Source: an uncultured Ruminococcus sp. (GTDB taxonomy: Bacteria; Bacillota; Clostridia; Oscillospirales; Ruminococcaceae). Taken from it: DNA of 64,000 bases. Positions 15,908 through 24,061 of this stretch are shown in pieces. The stretch's first letter is position 1, and each line of letters starts with the position of its first letter. The DNA is taken from positions 1 through 64,000 of the forward strand of contig CAJTWE010000012.1 of the NCBI GenBank assembly GCA_910579955.1, given 5' to 3'. Under the pieces are notes generated by a model, which ran no database searches, was not told where the DNA came from, and saw only the letters and a list, made by a program, of their open reading frames with translations. The position numbers and the translations under genes are program-made.

Positions 15908-16600
15908 ATGAAAATAACAATAATACACGGCCAAAGTCATCAAGGTTCTACCTGTAATATTGCAAGATTACTTGCAAAAAAATTAAGCGGTGAAGTAAAA
16001 GAATTTTTCTTGCCAAAAGACTTCGGAGAGTTTTGTATTGGTTGTACTGCTTGCTTTAGTGTATCTGAAACAAAATGTCCGCATTTTGAAAAAATATCTC
16101 CAATTACACAAGCAATTGATAATGCAGATGTAATTATACTTGCAAGTCCTGTATATGTATATCATGCAACAGGCGCTATGAAAGCGTTTCTCGATCATTA
16201 TGGTTGGCGCTGGATGGTACATCGTACTGAAGAAAAGATGTTTTCCAAACAAGCTGTTTGCATTTCAACAGCTGCCGGCGCAGGAATGAAAAGCACCAAT
16301 AAAGACATGGCTCACAGCACATTTTTTTGGGGAGTTGCCAAAACCTATAAATATGGCGTTGCTGTTATGGAAACTTCATGGGATAGAGTTAACCCCAAAA
16401 AGAAACAAAAAATAGAAAAGAAACTCGATTCATTAGCAAATAAAATAAAAGCAGCGCAAGGACATATCAAGCCATCTATTAAAACAAAAATGTTTTTTTC
16501 TGTCATTCGTCAAATGCAGAAAAACGGCTTTAATGAAGCGGACGCAAGCTATTGGAAAAGAAAAGGTTGGACAGAGAAAAAGCGCCCATGGAAAGCATAA
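15908..16600 (+). CDS. Flavodoxin-family FMN reductase
   Basis: 230-residue NAD(P)H-dependent FMN-binding oxidoreductase. The N-terminal phosphate-binding loop (GQSHQGSTCNIA), a CIGCTACF cysteine pair and the SPVYVYHATGAMKAFLDHYG flavodoxin block are visible. The C-terminal 60 residues are basic and end in KKRPWKA. ATG at 15908 has GAAAGGGAAAC upstream. It interrupts the usual mutS-mutL neighbourhood. Flavodoxin-fold reductases are hard to assign further; substrate unknown. Confidence 0.85.
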   Translation: MKITIIHGQSHQGSTCNIARLLAKKLSGEVKEFFLPKDFGEFCIGCTACFSVSETKCPHFEKISPITQAIDNADVIILASPVYVYHATGAMKAFLDHYGWRWMVHRTEEKMFSKQAVCISTAAGAGMKSTNKDMAHSTFFWGVAKTYKYGVAVMETSWDRVNPKKKQKIEKKLDSLANKIKAAQGHIKPSIKTKMFFSVIRQMQKNGFNEADASYWKRKGWTEKKRPWKA

Positions 16601-16646
16601 AGCATAACATAAATACGTCGATAAACTATAAAGGAGGTGCGCCGTA

Positions 16647-18647
16647 ATGCCGCATATATCTGTACTTAGTAAGGAAATATCTGAACTGATAGCAGCAGGT
16701 GAGGTCATAGAACGGCCTGCCTCTGTTATCAAAGAGGTTGTTGAAAATGCCGTTGATGCAGGAGCAAAACATATCACAGTAGAAATAAAACATGGCGGTA
16801 CTACTTATATGCGTATTACAGATGACGGCTGCGGTATGCAGGCTGCCGATGTTCCTACAGCATTTCTTCGCCATGCAACAAGCAAAATAAGTGCAAAAGA
16901 CGATTTGGAAAAAATATATACTCTTGGATTTCGTGGTGAGGCTCTTGCATCTATCTCCGCCGTTGCAAAGGTCAGCTTACTTACAAAACGTAGAGAAGAC
17001 AGCTTAGGAACACGTTACGATATAAACGGAAGCATACCGGATGGTGACCCCGAAGCTACAGGCTGTCCAGATGGTACTACTATTATTATACGAGACTTAT
17101 TTTATAATGTTCCTGTACGTCAGCGTTTTATGAAAAAAGACGTATCAGAAGCGAATGCTGTAAGTCAAATAGTTCAAAAAATAGCTTTATCACACCCAGA
17201 CATTGCATTTCAGATGATACGTGATAATAGGCTGGAATTCTGCACAGATGGAAGCGGAGATCTATATGCTACTATATATGCAATATACGGTAAGGAATTT
17301 GCACATGATATGATCCCTGTAGAATTTGATGATGGCTATTTAAACGTTACCGGCTATACATGTAAACCACTCTATGCTAAGTCGAGCCGTTCTTTTCAGT
17401 TTTTTTTCATAAATGGAAGATATGTTCGATCAAGAGTTTGCAGTGTTGCTGTAGAAGGTGCATATGAAAATCTTATTATGACCGGAAAATTTCCGTCATG
17501 TGTGCTTATGATTTCTGTAAATGCTTCTGATATTGACGTAAACGTTCACCCAACAAAAGCAGAGGTTCGATTTACAAATGAAAAAAATGTAGCTGATGGA
17601 CTGTATTTCGGCATAAAAAATGCACTTATTCAAAGTGGACTCATATACGAATTTAGAATACAGCCGCAAAAACCAGTTACAGATTGGACAGCACCTGTTC
17701 CGGAAACGCTTGTATTTAGTCAGCCGCCTCTTCCTGAGGTGCCTATTCCTGTAAGTTCTCCTGTAGAGGAATATGTATCATTTGAAGCAATAATGTCTGA
17801 TAACAATATTAATGATAAAAACAAAATTTCAATTACAAGCCCAGTAGAAAAATTAGAACCCATTAAAACTACAGCGCCTAATGATCATAAAGAAGTTTTT
17901 GTAGACGTATCTGACATTGAAATTGAAGAGATGGAAAATGAAATCATAAATACTTCTTATGATGAAATATCTATTGAAGAGTATCAAGAATCAGTGCATA
18001 ATGAAAATGCAAATAAAAATACATCTGAAATTACTGACAATATTTCAGCTTCGTCTGAGATCAAAGAAGAACATCATGATACCAGCATAAGAGTAATAGG
18101 TGAGGTATTTAAAAATTATATAATTGCTGAAGCTGAAAATAACATTGTTATATTCGACAAACATGCTGCTCACGAAAGAGTGATATTTGAAAAGCTCAGA
18201 GCAGGTACAGCAGGACATTCAAGGCAAATGCTTATGACTCCAGTAAAGCTGCTTCTTTCAACAGATGAAACAGACGCTCTTCAAAATAATGGTAAACTTT
18301 TATCAGGAATGGGATTTTCATTTGATTTTGAAAATTCTCCAAATATATTAGTTACAGGTGTGCCGGTCTTTGCACAGGATTTGAACATAGATGAAATCGT
18401 AACAGAAATAGCACGTAATATTGTAATCGGCAAGACCAATCCACAACCATCATACCTTGATGATACTTTTCACAGTATAGCCTGCAAGGCTGCTATAAAG
18501 GCAAATGATAAAAACGACCTTATTGAACTTCAAAAGCTTGCAAATGAAGTATACAATAATGAAAACATTCGGCATTGCCCTCATGGCAGACCTGTAATGT
18601 TCGTGATTACTAAACATGAACTTGAAAAGCAGTTTAGGAGAATTTAA
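16647..18647 (+). CDS. mutL: DNA mismatch repair protein MutL
   Basis: Mismatch-repair ATPase/nicking endonuclease, 666 residues. GHKL ATPase motifs: EVVENAVDAGA, DDGCGM, LGFRGEALASI. A variable acidic linker spans about 365-470. The C-terminal domain has FDKHAAHERVIFE, which fits the endonuclease signature DQHA(x)2E(x)4E with Lys in place of Gln, then ACKAAIKAND and CPHGRP. This argues for a nicking MutL, as expected without MutH. Start ATG at 16647 with AAAGGAGG. The stop is 2 nt before miaA. Confidence 0.97.
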   Translation: MPHISVLSKEISELIAAGEVIERPASVIKEVVENAVDAGAKHITVEIKHGGTTYMRITDDGCGMQAADVPTAFLRHATSKISAKDDLEKIYTLGFRGEALASISAVAKVSLLTKRREDSLGTRYDINGSIPDGDPEATGCPDGTTIIIRDLFYNVPVRQRFMKKDVSEANAVSQIVQKIALSHPDIAFQMIRDNRLEFCTDGSGDLYATIYAIYGKEFAHDMIPVEFDDGYLNVTGYTCKPLYAKSSRSFQFFFINGRYVRSRVCSVAVEGAYENLIMTGKFPSCVLMISVNASDIDVNVHPTKAEVRFTNEKNVADGLYFGIKNALIQSGLIYEFRIQPQKPVTDWTAPVPETLVFSQPPLPEVPIPVSSPVEEYVSFEAIMSDNNINDKNKISITSPVEKLEPIKTTAPNDHKEVFVDVSDIEIEEMENEIINTSYDEISIEEYQESVHNENANKNTSEITDNISASSEIKEEHHDTSIRVIGEVFKNYIIAEAENNIVIFDKHAAHERVIFEKLRAGTAGHSRQMLMTPVKLLLSTDETDALQNNGKLLSGMGFSFDFENSPNILVTGVPVFAQDLNIDEIVTEIARNIVIGKTNPQPSYLDDTFHSIACKAAIKANDKNDLIELQKLANEVYNNENIRHCPHGRPVMFVITKHELEKQFRRI

Positions 18648-18649
18648 TA

Positions 18650-19600
18650 ATGACAGTTAAAGAAAAAATTCCTGTAATTGCAGTAGTTGGCCCTACTGCA
18701 TCGGGCAAGACGGCACTTGGTGTTTCACTGGCCGAATATTTTAATGGTGAGGTAATCTCAGCCGATTCAATGCAGATATATAAGGGAATGTCAATTGCAA
18801 CAGCAAAACCTACATTAGAAGAAATGAAAGGAATACCGCACCATCTGATAGGCTTTCTTGATCTGGACCAGTATTTCAGTGTTGCCGATTATGTAAAGAT
18901 GGCAGGTGATTCTATTGCTGATATTTATAAAAGAGGGAAGCAGCCCATTATTGTTGGAGGTACTGGACTTTATGTATCTTCACTACTTGAAAATATTCAG
19001 TTTGCAGAAACAAAATCAAATCCTCTACTCAGAGAAAAGCTTACAGCTTTTGCTAAGGAGAATGGTGCTGAAATGCTGCACAACAAATTAAAAGAACTTG
19101 ATCCGGAAGCTGCTGAAAATATTCATCCCAATAATATTGTTAGAGTTGTGCGTGCTATTGAAGTGTGTATAGAAACAGGAGAAAAATTCAGTACTCATAA
19201 AGCACATAGCAGACTTTCTCAAACCCCATATAATTATTGTATTATTGGTCTTGACTACAAAAATCGTGACGATTTATATGAACGTATAAACACACGTGTA
19301 GATAGAATGATAGAGTGTGGACTTATAGATGAAGCATACGCAGTATGGTCTAATGGCGGCATAAAAACAGCTTCAAATGCAATAGGTTACAAAGAACTTG
19401 TACCGTATTTTGAAAAAGTAAAAGATTTGGATGCTTGTATTGATGAAATAAAGCTTCAAACACGTCATTATGCTAAACGTCAGCTTACATGGTTTAGGAA
19501 AAATAAACAGATACAATGGTTGATTTTGGATAAAAGTGACAACTTGAAAAAAATTCAAGAAAAATGTATTAAAGTTATAGCCAAAAGCAAAGTTTTGTGA
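18650..19600 (+). CDS. miaA: tRNA dimethylallyltransferase
   Basis: Adds dimethylallyl to N6 of A37 of tRNA, making the substrate of MiaB. 316 residues; P-loop GPTASGKT, then DSMQIYKGM, GTGLYVSSLL, and the C-terminal RQLTWFRKNKQIQWL. The ATG follows the mutL stop by 2 nt, with the ribosome-binding site inside mutL, so the two are co-transcribed. The pair miaA-hfq downstream is conserved across many bacteria. Confidence 0.97.
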   Translation: MTVKEKIPVIAVVGPTASGKTALGVSLAEYFNGEVISADSMQIYKGMSIATAKPTLEEMKGIPHHLIGFLDLDQYFSVADYVKMAGDSIADIYKRGKQPIIVGGTGLYVSSLLENIQFAETKSNPLLREKLTAFAKENGAEMLHNKLKELDPEAAENIHPNNIVRVVRAIEVCIETGEKFSTHKAHSRLSQTPYNYCIIGLDYKNRDDLYERINTRVDRMIECGLIDEAYAVWSNGGIKTASNAIGYKELVPYFEKVKDLDACIDEIKLQTRHYAKRQLTWFRKNKQIQWLILDKSDNLKKIQEKCIKVIAKSKVL

Positions 19601-19703
19601 TATAATATAAAATAGGTCTTTTTGTAGGAAGAAATATAATGCTGCATGGGAAAATATTTCTTAGTGCAGCTCCGAATTGACCGAAAGGAAAGGAGCAATA
19701 TAA

Positions 19704-19934
19704 ATGAACAAAATGATGAATTTACAGGATGTTTTCCTAAACCAAGCCCGTAAGGAAAGAATTATGGTAACCATAATTCTAACAAACGGTTTTCAATTCA
19801 AAGGGATCGTCCGTGGATTTGACAGCTATGTAATCATACTTGATTGCGAGGGGACACAAAATCTTGTGTATAAACACGCAATCTCAACATTGAAGCCAAT
19901 GCGACCTATCGCAATACTGGATTCAAACGAATAA
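19704..19934 (+). CDS. hfq: RNA chaperone Hfq
   Basis: 76-residue Sm-like protein forming a hexameric ring that binds sRNAs and A-rich mRNA. Sm1 motif (LTNGFQFKGIVRGFDSYVI, in part) and Sm2 motif YKHAISTLKP are clear; N-terminal LQDVFLNQARK is typical. ATG at 19704 has GAAAGGAG upstream. The 103 nt before it may hold a separate promoter, but I could not assign one with confidence. Confidence 0.96.
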   Translation: MNKMMNLQDVFLNQARKERIMVTIILTNGFQFKGIVRGFDSYVIILDCEGTQNLVYKHAISTLKPMRPIAILDSNE

Positions 19935-19943
19935 AATAAAAAT

Positions 19944-21203
19944 ATGAAAAACACATTAACGAATATTCTGCTTGTCTTATTATCACTGTCGGTACTTGCA
20001 ATGATAGGTACGATCTTTTACCACTTTCTTGATACTGATTATCAGACGGAATCAGCAATGCCTACTTCATCTGAACTATCGGTAACATTTCAGGGTGTAT
20101 ATGTTCGTGATGAGTCAGTTCTCTCTTACGATGGAAATGGCTGCGTAAGCTACAACATACCAGACGGCGGTAAAGTTAGCAGAAATGGTGCTGTTGCAAA
20201 TATTTACAGCAATAATGCAGCAATAAAAGAAAATCAGAAGATAGAGACTCTTGAAAAGGAACTGGAGGTTCTGAAAAGAATTTCTAATCCTGGAGTTTTA
20301 CAGATGGCTCAGCCAGCTTCTCTTGCTAATCAAATTTCTCAGTATTATAATCAAATAGCATATTATAGAGACCTCGGAAAACTTGACAGCATGAAGCAGG
20401 CAGAAGACGATTTCCGTACAACCCTTGGTTCTTATCAAATAGTAATAAATCAGGGAACTACAAATTACTCCGAGCAAATTTCTATGCTGGAAGAGCAAAT
20501 AGCAAATTTGAAGCTTCAGCAGCAAGCACCTATTGATACTGTAGTATCTGAGAATGCAGCATATTTTGTAAGCTATGCGGACGGATACGAGGATAAACTG
20601 TCAATTGAAAATATAAGCTCCATAACCCGTCAGGATATTGAAGCAGTATCAAATGATGACAGTTTGAAAAGCAGTACAATAATCGGCAAAACAATTGCAA
20701 GCTACGGTTGGTATATGCTTGGAATAATTGACAATACTGAAATTAACTTCCAAGTCAATGATCGTGTAAAGATATGCCTTTCAAGTTCATCGGCAAGTAC
20801 GCAAGCTACCGTAACTGAACTTCGTCCAAGCGATATCGACAACAAAACGATAATCGTACTATACAGCGAGAATATGCAATCTGATTTTGTACAACACAGA
20901 ACAGAGCGTGTTCGTGTTGTAAAAGATGAATGCGATGGTATCAAAGTGCCGAGAAGCGCTATAAGATTTAAGGATATTGAAGAAAGTACAACAAATGTCC
21001 TTACAGGCGAGGTTACGACCACTATGGTTAATTATCGAGGCGTTTATATTTTAGACGGCGAAGAGGTAGCATTCCGCAAACTTGATGTTATCTATGAAGG
21101 CGATAATTATGTTCTTTCTTCCATAAACAAGGAAAAAGATTACTTACAGCTTTATGATTCCATTATAGTAGAAGGAATTGATGCAAGCGGAGGTACTGAT
21201 TGA
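19944..21203 (+). CDS. HlyD-like membrane-fusion/adaptor protein
   Basis: 419 residues with a single N-terminal membrane anchor (about 7-28) and an extracytoplasmic remainder. After the anchor comes a lipoyl-like half (GNGCVSYNIPDGGKVSRNGAVANIYSN, here residues about 66-92), a coiled-coil hairpin of about 130 residues, and a C-terminal beta-barrel region (VPRSAIRF, KLDVIYEGDNYVL). This is the layout of HlyD/RND adaptor proteins. No ABC transporter lies beside it. The gene sits between hfq and the ylmE-sepF cluster, a position seen in other Clostridia, so a cell-envelope or division role is possible. ATG at 19944 has a weak ribosome-binding site. Confidence 0.75.
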   Translation: MKNTLTNILLVLLSLSVLAMIGTIFYHFLDTDYQTESAMPTSSELSVTFQGVYVRDESVLSYDGNGCVSYNIPDGGKVSRNGAVANIYSNNAAIKENQKIETLEKELEVLKRISNPGVLQMAQPASLANQISQYYNQIAYYRDLGKLDSMKQAEDDFRTTLGSYQIVINQGTTNYSEQISMLEEQIANLKLQQQAPIDTVVSENAAYFVSYADGYEDKLSIENISSITRQDIEAVSNDDSLKSSTIIGKTIASYGWYMLGIIDNTEINFQVNDRVKICLSSSSASTQATVTELRPSDIDNKTIIVLYSENMQSDFVQHRTERVRVVKDECDGIKVPRSAIRFKDIEESTTNVLTGEVTTTMVNYRGVYILDGEEVAFRKLDVIYEGDNYVLSSINKEKDYLQLYDSIIVEGIDASGGTD

Positions 21204-21204
21204 T

Positions 21205-21900
21205 ATGAAAACAGATTTTGAATATATTACGGAAAACTATAACCGTATCTGTTATGAGATCGAAGAAGCTAAGGTCAAGTATCGCAATAAAGAAGATACG
21301 ATCGAACTAATGGCGGTAACAAAAACTGTTCCGCCGGAAGCTGTTAATCATGCAATAGCTTTAGGTGCAAATCTCCTTGGAGAAAATCGTGTACAGGAAT
21401 ATGAATCGAAAAAAGATTTCTATAATCCTACAGCAAGGGTTCACTTTATTGGGCATCTGCAAACAAACAAGGTTAAATACATCATTGATGATATGGAGCT
21501 TATACAGTCAGTAGACAGCCTAAGACTTGCTGCTGAGATCGACCGGCAGGCAAAGAGAGTGTCAAAAATACAGGACGTGCTTGTTGAAGTCAATATAGGT
21601 GATGAGGCTTCAAAAAGCGGTGTATCTCCGGATGAACTGGAAAATCTTCTGATGGAGATGGCTGTTATGGGGAATATTCGTGTAAAAGGTCTTATGACAA
21701 TACCGCCTCCTCAAAGCAGTGAAAAATTTCTTTACAAAATGCAGGAAATATATCTTGACATTTCATCCAAAAACATGGATAATATAAATATGGATATTTT
21801 GTCTATGGGAATGTCAGGAGATTTCGCCAAAGCAATACAGTATGGCTCAAATCTTGTACGTATAGGAACTGCACTTTTTGGTGCAAGAAATTATGTATAA
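21205..21900 (+). CDS. ylmE: YggS/YlmE family PLP-binding protein
   Basis: 231-residue pyridoxal-5'-phosphate homeostasis protein (PLPBP/YggS). The PLP lysine is in ELMAVTKTV, followed by GENRVQEYESK, HFIGHLQTNKVKYI, and the C-terminal SMGMSGDFAKAIQYGSNLVRIGTALFG phosphate-binding block (quoted over two stretches). The longer frame from 21178 lies inside the HlyD-like gene; the ATG at 21205 has GCGGAGG 10 nt upstream and gives the family start. Leads the ylm division cluster. Confidence 0.95.
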   Translation: MKTDFEYITENYNRICYEIEEAKVKYRNKEDTIELMAVTKTVPPEAVNHAIALGANLLGENRVQEYESKKDFYNPTARVHFIGHLQTNKVKYIIDDMELIQSVDSLRLAAEIDRQAKRVSKIQDVLVEVNIGDEASKSGVSPDELENLLMEMAVMGNIRVKGLMTIPPPQSSEKFLYKMQEIYLDISSKNMDNINMDILSMGMSGDFAKAIQYGSNLVRIGTALFGARNYV

Positions 21901-21937
21901 AATAAAGGGTGACCTTTTAAATCCGGCTGTCCGGTTG

Positions 21938-21985
21938 GCTTGATATAGTCCGCACTGCTATATCAGCTAAATATATAAGTGCGGA
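21938..21985 (+). promoter_or_regulatory. Two mutually exclusive hairpins in the sepF leader
   Basis: Hairpin A pairs TGATATAG (21941-21948) with CTATATCA (21958-21965), extended by GC/GC. Hairpin B pairs TCCGCACT (21949-21956), the loop of A, with AGTGCGGA (21978-21985), next to the sepF ribosome-binding site (GGAG at 21990-21993). Both stems are perfect, and in a simple nested secondary structure they exclude each other. Confidence 0.5.
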
Positions 21986-22000
21986 GAATGGAGTAGTATA

Positions 22001-22567
22001 ATGAGTATTTTAAATAATTTGAAAGATTTTTTTATTCCGACAGAAGTAGAGGAAGACAGCGAGACAAGCTTTAACAATAATACACAGACGGAAACAGAAA
22101 AGAGCGAATCTACTTCCTCTTCGTCATCCTACAACAGTACAGCAAACACAACACGCAGCAGCTACACACCACAGCATGAGCAGCATTCAAGCAGTGGTTA
22201 TTATTCCAATACATCCAAATCATCGACAACTTCATCATCTTCACGTCCAAGCTTTTCCTCATCTCCTACTTTGCAGGTTATTCTGGTAAAGCCGACTGAA
22301 TACACTGACGCAAAGAAAATTGCTGATCATTTGATGAACGGAAGAACTGTAGTTCTGGTTCTCGAAGAAGCATCTGAGCCGACAAGAAGAAGAATCATAG
22401 ATTTCCTTATCGGTGTTGCATATGCAATGAACGGCAACCTTAAGCCTATTGCAAACCAGACATACATTGTAACTCCTCACGATGTTGGACTGGTTGATCA
22501 GCTGGTAAGCGAGCTTGGCAAATCTTATAATACAGGCGATGAAGCTGCATCAAATATCATCGGCTGA
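22001..22567 (+). CDS. sepF: Cell division protein SepF
   Basis: 188-residue FtsZ-binding membrane-anchoring protein. N-terminal amphipathic helix (MSILNNLKDFF), then an unusually Ser/Thr/Asn-rich linker (about 20-88), then the SepF core from about residue 90 (VILVKPTEYTDAKKIADHL, GRTVVLVLEEA, RRRIIDFLIGVAYAMNG). In the ylm cluster between ylmE and ylmH; the usual ylmG between sepF and ylmH is absent. Ribosome-binding site GGAG 7 nt upstream, next to a structured leader. Confidence 0.96.
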   Translation: MSILNNLKDFFIPTEVEEDSETSFNNNTQTETEKSESTSSSSSYNSTANTTRSSYTPQHEQHSSSGYYSNTSKSSTTSSSSRPSFSSSPTLQVILVKPTEYTDAKKIADHLMNGRTVVLVLEEASEPTRRRIIDFLIGVAYAMNGNLKPIANQTYIVTPHDVGLVDQLVSELGKSYNTGDEAASNIIG

Positions 22568-22569
22568 TT

Positions 22570-23328
22570 ATGAGCTCTCCCGATTCCGGAAACGATCGTG
22601 TCCTGATCGCTCATCTGAACGATCTTGCTGAACGTGCAATCCGTAATTGTACAGGTTGCTATTCACGCTTTTTAGACGAACGACAGGTTTTTATTGCAAA
22701 TAAAACACTCCTTGGACGATCTGACATAAATGTCAGATTGTGGGGAGGCTATGAAAATGCACAGCGCAAGATTTGCTGTGTTTATCCCGAATGGATAGAA
22801 CCCGATGATAGTCAAGTCCCTATTGTTTGTATAACATATAAATACGGCAACATGGTGAAACTTACACATAGGGATTTCCTTGGTGCATTTATGTCATGCG
22901 GTATTCAACGTGAAACCGTAGGCGACATAATTGTAGGCAACGGCAAAACTCAGGCTATTGTAACTGATGCTATTTCCCCGATACTAGGGCAACTCACTAA
23001 AATAGGCAGATGTGGAGTTAAACCAACAGATGCCGAACCTTTTGATATGCCTTTACAGCAGAATTTCCGGGAAATCAGCGGAACTGTACAGTCACTGAGA
23101 ATAGATTCTGTGGCAGCACTCGCTATAAAAGAAAGCCGTGAAAAAACTGTCAAAATATTAGCACAGGGACATATTGAGTTAAACTATACAGAGGTCACGT
23201 CACCTTCGTTAATAGTAAATGAAGGCGATGTATTTGTAGTGCGTGGACATGGCAAATTCAGATTAAAAATGGTAACAGGTCTCTCCAAAAAAGGAAGACT
23301 GCATATATTGATTGAACAATATAATTGA
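22570..23328 (+). CDS. ylmH: YlmH family S4-domain RNA-binding protein
   Basis: 252-residue protein of the YlmH family, linked in Firmicutes to ribosome quality control and cell division. An N-terminal region with LLGRSDINVRLWGGYENAQRKI and IVCITYKYG, a central GDIIVGNGKTQAIVT, and a C-terminal S4 domain (about 180-245, LRIDSVAALAIKESREK, then VNEGDVFVVRGHGKF). Starts 2 nt after sepF, so co-translated. Confidence 0.92.
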   Translation: MSSPDSGNDRVLIAHLNDLAERAIRNCTGCYSRFLDERQVFIANKTLLGRSDINVRLWGGYENAQRKICCVYPEWIEPDDSQVPIVCITYKYGNMVKLTHRDFLGAFMSCGIQRETVGDIIVGNGKTQAIVTDAISPILGQLTKIGRCGVKPTDAEPFDMPLQQNFREISGTVQSLRIDSVAALAIKESREKTVKILAQGHIELNYTEVTSPSLIVNEGDVFVVRGHGKFRLKMVTGLSKKGRLHILIEQYN

Positions 23329-23342
23329 AAGGTGGATAAATC

Positions 23343-24008
23343 ATGATTACAGCAAACGATATTCATGAACTTCGATTTGAAAAAGCTGCTTTTGGTTATA
23401 AGCAGGAGGATATTGACGAATTTCTCACTCAGTTAGAGCACGAGCTTGAGCTGAATCAGCAGGAACTTGAGGACAGTAACAATAAGATACAGGTTCTGGC
23501 TGATAAAGTTCGTGAATATATGCGTGATGAAGACGCTCTTAAAGATGCTCTTCTTGGTGCACAGCGTCAAGGTCATCAGATAATCGCTGAGGCAAATGAG
23601 CGTGCTGATGAAATCATTGCAGAGGCAAAAAGAAAAGCTGATGAAATGATGGATGAAGTTACTATACAGCATGACGCTCTGCTGAAAAAGAATCAGGAAG
23701 AGGTTGCAGCAGCTCATGAACAGCTTGCAGACGCAAGAAAGAAAGTTGCTGATTTCAAAAAGGCTCTGTTTGATATGTACAGAGAGCATCTGGAAGTACT
23801 GTCTGCAATGCCAGAAGAAGACGATCTGGACTTTGCAGCTGATTATAGCTACAGCGCATCAGCAGTTTCTGAGATGACAAGAAGTGAAGAAGATACAATC
23901 AAGTCTGCTCCATCAAAGAGCGATCCTTTTGCATCTTCTCAGTTTTCTGCAAAGACTATTCAGGGTGCATATGAACGCAACCTTGACTCTTCCGATAACG
24001 AAGAATAA
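23343..24008 (+). CDS. divIVA: DivIVA domain protein
   Basis: 221-residue coiled-coil protein that recognises curved membranes at poles and septa. The N-terminal DivIVA motif (IHELRFEKAAFGYKQEDIDEF, about 7-27, in parts) is followed by a long coiled coil (about 30-155) and an acidic Ser-rich tail. Ribosome-binding site GAAAGGTGG. Same cluster as sepF/ylmH; the neighbour order supports a septum/pole role. Confidence 0.93.
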   Translation: MITANDIHELRFEKAAFGYKQEDIDEFLTQLEHELELNQQELEDSNNKIQVLADKVREYMRDEDALKDALLGAQRQGHQIIAEANERADEIIAEAKRKADEMMDEVTIQHDALLKKNQEEVAAAHEQLADARKKVADFKKALFDMYREHLEVLSAMPEEDDLDFAADYSYSASAVSEMTRSEEDTIKSAPSKSDPFASSQFSAKTIQGAYERNLDSSDNEE

Positions 24009-24021
24009 GAACATTTGATGG

Positions 24022-24061
24022 AAAGGAGGGTTTTTCGCTTTTTGCGAGGAACCGATTCAAT
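24022..24061 (+). promoter_or_regulatory. Hairpin between Shine-Dalgarno and ileS start
   Basis: AAAGGAG (24022-24028) is directly followed by a 10-bp hairpin (24029-24038 with 24044-24053, five-T loop), then 8 nt to the ATG. Folding would bring the Shine-Dalgarno to a normal distance; unfolded it is 33 nt away. An alternative weak site, GAGGA, is buried in the stem. Confidence 0.45.

Noticed and set aside
24009..24061. T-box leader of ileS
   Set aside because: Only 53 nt separate divIVA from ileS, and no T-box sequence or specifier loop is present.
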